From: a bacterium
GTDB lineage: Bacteria > Bacillota > Bacilli > Lactobacillales > Streptococcaceae
Reading direction: 5' to 3'
Assembly: GCA_905221065.1 (NCBI GenBank)
Contig: CAJNBS010000002.1
Location: 124,001 to 188,000 of the forward strand
DNA: 64,000 nucleotides
How positions within the stretch are numbered: the stretch's first letter is position 1; every line of letters starts with the position of its first letter. Below are positions 59,522 to 64,000 of this stretch, piece after piece. The position numbers and the translations under genes are program-made. The notes under the pieces were generated by a model. The model was given only the letters and a program-made list of their open reading frames with translations. It searched no databases and was not told the DNA's origin.

Positions 59522-60616
59522 ATGAGCAAGGAATTACACATCAACACAATTTTGGCCCAGGCGGGTATCAAGTCTGACGAAGCGACAGGAGCTTTGGTGA
59601 CACCGCTTCATTTTTCAACGACCTATCAGCATCCAGAGTTTGGTAAATCTACTGGATTTGACTATACGCGTACTAAAAACCCGACTCGCAGCAAGGCTGA
59701 AGAAGTCTTGGCGGCCATTGAGTCAGCAGACTATGCCCTAGCTACTAGCTCAGGGATGTCAGCAATTGTATTGGCCTTTAGCGTTTTCCCAGTAGGAAGT
59801 AAGGTTTTGGCTGTCCGTGACCTTTACGGTGGTTCTTTCCGCTGGTTCAACCAAGTGGAGCAGGAAGGTCGTTTCCATTTTACTTATGCCAATACAGAAG
59901 AAGAGTTGATTGCCGAGTTAGAAAAGGACGTGGATGTTCTCTATATCGAAACGCCAACCAATCCGTTGATGTTGGAATTTGATATTGAAAAACTAGCAAA
60001 ATTGGCTCATGCTAAGGGTGCCAAAGTGGTGGTGGACAATACCTTCTACAGCCCTATCTACCAACGTCCGATTGAAGATGGAGCAGATATGGTTCTTCAT
60101 TCAGCAACCAAGTATCTAGCAGGCCACAATGATGTCTTGGCTGGAGTGGTTGTGACCAATAGTTTAGAACTATACGATAAGCTTTTTTACAATCTCAATA
60201 CAACAGGGGCAGTCTTGTCTCCATTTGACAGCTACCAGTTGCTTCGTGGTCTCAAGACCTTGTCTCTTCGTATGGAGCGCTCAACAGCCAATGCCCAAGA
60301 AGTGGTTGCATTTTTGAAGGATTCTCCAGCAGTTAAGGAAGTTCTCTATACTGGTCGTGGAGGGATGATTTCCTTTAAAGTAGCAGATGAAACACGCATT
60401 CCTCATATTTTGAACAGCCTCAAGGTCTTCTCCTTTGCGGAAAGTTTGGGTGGGGTGGAAAGTCTTATCACTTATCCAACGACGCAAACCCACGCTGATA
60501 TTCCAGCAGAAGTGCGCCATTCTTATGGTTTGACTGATGACCTCTTGCGTTTGTCTATTGGGATTGAGGATGCCAGAGATTTGATTGCAGATTTGCGCCA
60601 AGCCTTGGAAGGATAA
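59522..60616 (+). CDS. metB: Cystathionine gamma-synthase/beta-lyase family enzyme
   Basis: PLP enzyme of trans-sulfuration, 364 residues. HFSTTYQHPEFGKSTGFDYTRTKNPTR (substrate and PLP-phosphate region), YIETPTNPLM, and LHSATKYLAGHNDV with the PLP Lys. Cystathionine gamma-synthase is preferred from context: metA supplies acetylhomoserine and the lyase PatB is next, 7 nt away. A dual-function enzyme cannot be excluded. Confidence 0.9.
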   Translation: MSKELHINTILAQAGIKSDEATGALVTPLHFSTTYQHPEFGKSTGFDYTRTKNPTRSKAEEVLAAIESADYALATSSGMSAIVLAFSVFPVGSKVLAVRDLYGGSFRWFNQVEQEGRFHFTYANTEEELIAELEKDVDVLYIETPTNPLMLEFDIEKLAKLAHAKGAKVVVDNTFYSPIYQRPIEDGADMVLHSATKYLAGHNDVLAGVVVTNSLELYDKLFYNLNTTGAVLSPFDSYQLLRGLKTLSLRMERSTANAQEVVAFLKDSPAVKEVLYTGRGGMISFKVADETRIPHILNSLKVFSFAESLGGVESLITYPTTQTHADIPAEVRHSYGLTDDLLRLSIGIEDARDLIADLRQALEG

Positions 60617-60623
60617 GATAAAG

Positions 60624-61790
60624 ATGGGAAAATATGATTTTACAAGCCTGCCCAATCGTTTAGGGCATCATACCTATAAATGGAAAGAAGCAGAAACGGA
60701 TAGCGAAGTCCTACCAGCTTGGATAGCGGATATGGACTTTGTGGTCTTACCTGAAATCCGCCAAGCAGTGCAAACTTACGCGGATCAGCTGGTTTATGGC
60801 TATACCTATGCTAGTGATGATTTAATTAAGGAAGTTCAAAAGTGGGAAGCTACACAACACGGTTACCACTTTGACAAAGAGGCCCTTGTCTTTATTGAGG
60901 GTGTAGTACCAGCTATTTCAACAGCTATTCAAGCCTTTACAAAAGAAGGCGAAGCAGTTCTGATTAACACACCTGTCTATCCGCCTTTTGCTCGCAGTGT
61001 CAAGTTAAATAACCGCAGACTGATTACCAATTCTTTGGTGGAAAAGGATGGTATATTTGAGATTGACTTTGACAAACTTGAAAAGGATCTGGTAGAAGAG
61101 AATGTCAAACTCTATATCCTCTGCAACCCACACAATCCTGGTGGACGTGTTTGGGAAAAAGAAGTGTTGGAGAAGATTGGCCAACTCTGTCAAAAACACG
61201 GTGTTTTCTTAGTTTCTGATGAGATTCACCAAGATTTGGCTCTCTTTGGTCACAAGCATCATTCCTTCAATACTATCAATCCTGATTTTAAAGAATTTGC
61301 TATCGTCTTGACTAGTGCCACTAAAACCTTTAACATTGCGGGGACAAAAAATTCCTATGCAGTTATTGAAAATCCTAAGTTGAGAGTGGCTTACCAGAAA
61401 CGCCAGTTGGCTAATAATCAGCATGAAATTTCAGGTCTGGGTTATTTGGCGACAGAAGCTGCTTATCGCTATGGGAAGGATTGGCTAGAGGAACTCAAGC
61501 AAGTCTTTGAAGACCATATCAATTATGTGGTGGATCTATTTGGAAAAGAGACTAAAATCAAGGTCATGAAACCACAAGGAACCTACTTGATTTGGCTTGA
61601 TTTTTCAGCCTATGATTTGACTGATGAAACATTGCAAGAGCTTTTGAGAAATGAAGCCAAGGTTATCCTCAATCGTGGTTTGGATTTTGGGGAGGAAGGA
61701 AGTCTCCATGCACGCCTCAATGTAGCTATGCCTAAATCTCTGCTGCAAGAAGTTTGTCAGCGGATTGTGACGACTTTTGCCAAACGTTAA
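60624..61790 (+). CDS. patB: PatB/MalY-type cystathionine beta-lyase
   Basis: 388 residues from ATG 60624. Class I/II aminotransferase fold: LPAWIADMDF, LCNPHNPGGRVW, SDEIHQDLALFGHKHHSF, TSATKTFNIAGTKNSY (PLP Lys). MalY/PatB proteins break cystathionine to homocysteine, pyruvate and ammonia, so it would complete the metA-metB route. Followed by a strong terminator. Confidence 0.92.
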   Translation: MGKYDFTSLPNRLGHHTYKWKEAETDSEVLPAWIADMDFVVLPEIRQAVQTYADQLVYGYTYASDDLIKEVQKWEATQHGYHFDKEALVFIEGVVPAISTAIQAFTKEGEAVLINTPVYPPFARSVKLNNRRLITNSLVEKDGIFEIDFDKLEKDLVEENVKLYILCNPHNPGGRVWEKEVLEKIGQLCQKHGVFLVSDEIHQDLALFGHKHHSFNTINPDFKEFAIVLTSATKTFNIAGTKNSYAVIENPKLRVAYQKRQLANNQHEISGLGYLATEAAYRYGKDWLEELKQVFEDHINYVVDLFGKETKIKVMKPQGTYLIWLDFSAYDLTDETLQELLRNEAKVILNRGLDFGEEGSLHARLNVAMPKSLLQEVCQRIVTTFAKR

Positions 61791-61795
61791 AAATC

Positions 61796-61836
61796 CAGCC
61801 TTCTAGGGGAAAAGTCTTCCTAGAAGGCTATTTTCA
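61796..61836 (+). terminator. metB-patB terminator
   Basis: AGCCTTCTAGG pairs with CCTAGAAGGCT; ATTTTC tail. Confidence 0.85.
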
Positions 61837-61848
61837 TAGGTGAAAATA

Positions 61849-61857
61849 TGGTATAAT
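61849..61857 (+). promoter_or_regulatory. Extended -10 of the SNF2 helicase gene
   Basis: TGG-TATAAT, -10 61852-61857, 26 nt before the ATG. Confidence 0.65.
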
Positions 61858-61882
61858 AAAAAGATAAGGTAAAGGTGAAAAT

Positions 61883-64000
61883 ATGGCTAAATTGATTCCG
61901 GGGAAAGTCCGTATCGAAGGCGTTGCCCTTTATGAAACTGGTAAGGTTGACATTATCAAAGAAAAGAACAATCGGCTCTATGCTCGCGTTGCAGAAGAAG
62001 AACTGCGCTATAGTTTAGAGGATGATTTGGTTTTTTGTGCCTGCGATTTTTTCCAAAAGAGAGCCTACTGTGTGCATTTGGCGGCGCTAGAGCATTTTTT
62101 AAAAAATGATGAGCATGGTCAGGAAATCTTGCAGGGGCTGGAAGAAGGTCATGAAGAAAAAGAGGCCGTTGAAACCAAGGTGACCTTGGGAGGCAAGTTT
62201 TTGGATCGAATCTTGTCTCCAAAATCAGATCGAGCTTATGAATTATCGGCTGTGGGGCAGGTGGAAACAGGAACCAATCATATCTTGTGGACATTGAGAA
62301 TCGGGCAAATCAATAGCCAAAAATACTATGTCATTCGGGATATTCCACTCTTTTTAAGAGTTGTTGAGAAGAGAAAACCTTATATGATTGGCAAGATTTA
62401 TGAGGAGTCTCTTTCTTGGGCATCCTTTGATGAGGCCAGCCAAGAACTTTTGACTTTCTTGCGGGGACTAGTGGAGGAAGGACAGGCTCCAGACCTCTTT
62501 TTCCAAAACCAAGGTCGGCATCTCTTTTTCCCTCTGACATTTTTTGAGCAGGGTGTGAATTTATTGATGACCTTGCCCCATTTTCAATTTGACCATCAAG
62601 TGGATAGCTATCAGGTTCTACTTTTTCAGGATATGCATGCTGATGCCAATCTCTTTGCCTTTACAGTAACAGAATACTCGGATTATTTTGAAATGGAAAT
62701 CAGTGAGAGTCCTAGGGTCAATGTCTTTTATCAGGGAGCTGTGCTTTTCCATAAAGGACAGGTTTATTTTCTAACAGACCAGCAGATGCGTCTTCTCAAG
62801 GAAATCAAAGCGCTGCCTGTGGATCAACATGGGAAAAAACACCTGCAATTTGATAGCAGTGACCGTGATAAGTTGGCTTCCTGTCTAACTCTTTTTAGCC
62901 AGATGGGTACTGTTTCAGCTCCAGAACGTCTACAAATCAAATCCTTTTCTCCATCGTTTTACTTTGACAGGGAAGAGGATAATCGGATTCGTTTAGAAAT
63001 CCAGTTTGATTACGGGGATAGACAGGTATCTAGCCGACAAGAGCTAGAAGAATTGCCCTTTTCGAGTGATGCTGACTTAGAAGAAAGAATTTTCCAAGTC
63101 TGTTTGGCAGCGGGTTTTGAAGCAGATTTTCAATCTTGGCGTCAGGCCTTAAAAGCAGAGTCTGTCTATCATTTCTTCCATGATATCATTCCAGTCTTTG
63201 AAAAACTGGGGAATGTTGACCTATCAGACAAGCTAGAAGAACTCTATAACCTAGCTAGCCCTCAAGTGCAGATTGCCTCCAAGGGAGGTCTTTTAGAAAT
63301 CCAGTTTGATTTTCAAGATATTGCTCAAGAGGAAATTGACCAAGCCATGCAGGCCTTGGTTGACAATCAGGATTTTTACATTGATTCGTCCAATCAAGTC
63401 TACTTTTTTGATGAAGAAACCAAGAAGATTCGCCAAAATTTACAGGAACTGGGGCAATTTGAACTAAAAGATGGCTCCTTGCAGGCTCGAAAATCCTTGG
63501 CCTACAGTTTAGCTCATCTTTTTGAAGGGCGAGACCGTGTTTCTTTCTCACAAGAATTCCAGAATTTGGCCCACGATTTGACGCATCCAGAGGACTTCCC
63601 TCGACAAGCAACTCAAGTTCAGGCTGATTTGCGAGATTATCAGGAAAAGGGAATCGGCTGGTTGCAAATGCTCCATCATTATGGTTTTGGTGGGATTTTG
63701 GCTGATGATATGGGATTGGGGAAAACCCTTCAGACCATTGCTTTTCTGACCAGCCAAGTGTCAAAAGAAAGTCGGGTCTTGATTTTAGCTCCGTCGGGTT
63801 TGATTTACAACTGGGCAGATGAATTTCAGAAATTTGCTCCACAGTTGGATGTGGCTGTTGTTCATGGTTTGAAAGCTAGTCGTGAAGAGATTCTTGCTGA
63901 GAGCCATCAAATCTATGTGACCAGCTATGCTACCTTCCGTCAGGACAGTGAGCTTTATCAGGGGATGGCCTTTGACTTCCTTTTCTTAGATGAAGCTCAG
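61883..64000 (+). CDS. SWIM zinc-finger SNF2-family helicase, 5' part
   Basis: ATG 61883 behind AAAGGTGAAAAT; open to the window edge (706 codons visible, no stop). N-terminal SWIM finger at about 52-72 (CAC...YCVH, CxCxnCxH). A long bacterial SNF2-associated region follows (about 80-570). Then the ATPase core: RDYQEKGIGWLQ, motif I DDMGLGKT (about 606), IA LILAPSGLIYNW, and motif II DEAQ at the edge. Such proteins are ATP-driven DNA translocases (RapA/SNF2 group); its target in streptococci is unknown. The rest of the helicase lies beyond the window. Confidence 0.9.
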   Translation, partial: MAKLIPGKVRIEGVALYETGKVDIIKEKNNRLYARVAEEELRYSLEDDLVFCACDFFQKRAYCVHLAALEHFLKNDEHGQEILQGLEEGHEEKEAVETKVTLGGKFLDRILSPKSDRAYELSAVGQVETGTNHILWTLRIGQINSQKYYVIRDIPLFLRVVEKRKPYMIGKIYEESLSWASFDEASQELLTFLRGLVEEGQAPDLFFQNQGRHLFFPLTFFEQGVNLLMTLPHFQFDHQVDSYQVLLFQDMHADANLFAFTVTEYSDYFEMEISESPRVNVFYQGAVLFHKGQVYFLTDQQMRLLKEIKALPVDQHGKKHLQFDSSDRDKLASCLTLFSQMGTVSAPERLQIKSFSPSFYFDREEDNRIRLEIQFDYGDRQVSSRQELEELPFSSDADLEERIFQVCLAAGFEADFQSWRQALKAESVYHFFHDIIPVFEKLGNVDLSDKLEELYNLASPQVQIASKGGLLEIQFDFQDIAQEEIDQAMQALVDNQDFYIDSSNQVYFFDEETKKIRQNLQELGQFELKDGSLQARKSLAYSLAHLFEGRDRVSFSQEFQNLAHDLTHPEDFPRQATQVQADLRDYQEKGIGWLQMLHHYGFGGILADDMGLGKTLQTIAFLTSQVSKESRVLILAPSGLIYNWADEFQKFAPQLDVAVVHGLKASREEILAESHQIYVTSYATFRQDSELYQGMAFDFLFLDEAQ

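Noticed and set aside
61956..63842. Several long minus-strand frames opposite the SNF2 gene
   Set aside because: The plus-strand frame is continuous, with clear SWIM and helicase motifs; the others are shadows.

Overview
The window is chromosomal DNA of a mitis-group Streptococcus (S. mitis, S. oralis, S. pseudopneumoniae or S. pneumoniae). The evidence is the low-GC coding style, extended -10 (TGnTATAAT) promoters, a choline-binding LytC-type lysozyme, AliB, a BOX element, YSIRK/LPXTG surface proteins, and a gene order (apt, metA, tpiA, lytC, dpr, folA, clpX, ysxC ... cdaA-cdaR-glmM ... dapB, cca, mntE, caxP ... aspC, asnS, rpsF-ssb-rpsR ... ppaC, murE, aliB, metB, patB, snf2) that, from memory, follows one continuous block of the pneumococcal chromosome. 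The two large LPXTG genes and the islet between whiA and the ferredoxin-NADP reductase gene look like accessory additions to that backbone. I see no tRNA, rRNA, CRISPR array, insertion sequence or prophage.

Layout. 1-0.8 kb: 3' end of an LPXTG protein. 1-5.8 kb: apt, metA (with a predicted MtaR MET-box), a DnaD-like gene, tpiA, lytC. 6-12.4 kb: dpr, then folA / small membrane protein / clpX / ysxC / ridA / rapZ / yvcK / whiA, tightly packed on the + strand. 12.4-14.0 kb: accessory islet with an Fst/par-like type I toxin-antitoxin locus, a two-gene membrane/secreted cassette with a cre-like site, and a candidate small RNA. 14.0-18.1 kb: FNR and, divergently, the c-di-AMP module cdaA-cdaR-glmM. 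18.2-23.9 kb: DUF1149, DegV, an alternating five-unit noncoding repeat array, dapB, cca, an ABC-F ATPase. 23.9-28.1 kb: mntE and caxP/mgtA, divergent, with a yybP-ykoY manganese riboswitch before caxP. 28.2-37.2 kb: deformylase paralogue, unknown membrane proteins, yaaA, flavin reductase, MFS exporter, BOX element, DUF5590 protein, aspC, asnS. 37.5-45.8 kb: a 2756-residue repeat-rich adhesin-like gene. 45.9-54.7 kb: rpsF-ssb-rpsR, GNAT, HAD-cyclophilin fusion, S1 protein, trmN6, GIY-YIG, ppaC, C92 peptidase, DUF1803, CsbD, murE. 54.8-64 kb: lipid flippase, aliB, PH-like protein, metB, patB, and the 5' part of a SWIM/SNF2 helicase.

Links between genes: metA makes O-acetylhomoserine, and metB/patB handle cystathionine. 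Both transcription units carry MET-box-like palindromes, so they probably form one methionine regulon split across the window. MntE and CaxP export Mn/Ca and share one intergenic region. MurE and the MurJ-like flippase act on the same peptidoglycan precursor pathway and are read from divergent promoters whose -35 boxes overlap.

Most notable: (i) the Fst-like type I toxin-antitoxin locus, where a 17-nt sequence spanning the toxin start codon is duplicated in the convergent antisense RNA; (ii) the A-B-A-B-A array of 112/113-bp foldable units before dapB; (iii) four genes whose start codon sits 7-8 nt after a well-spaced -10, i.e. predicted leaderless mRNAs, three with a TTGTAA -35; (iv) Leu100 in dihydrofolate reductase, the residue linked to trimethoprim resistance; (v) a block of five near-copies of the rpsR terminator.
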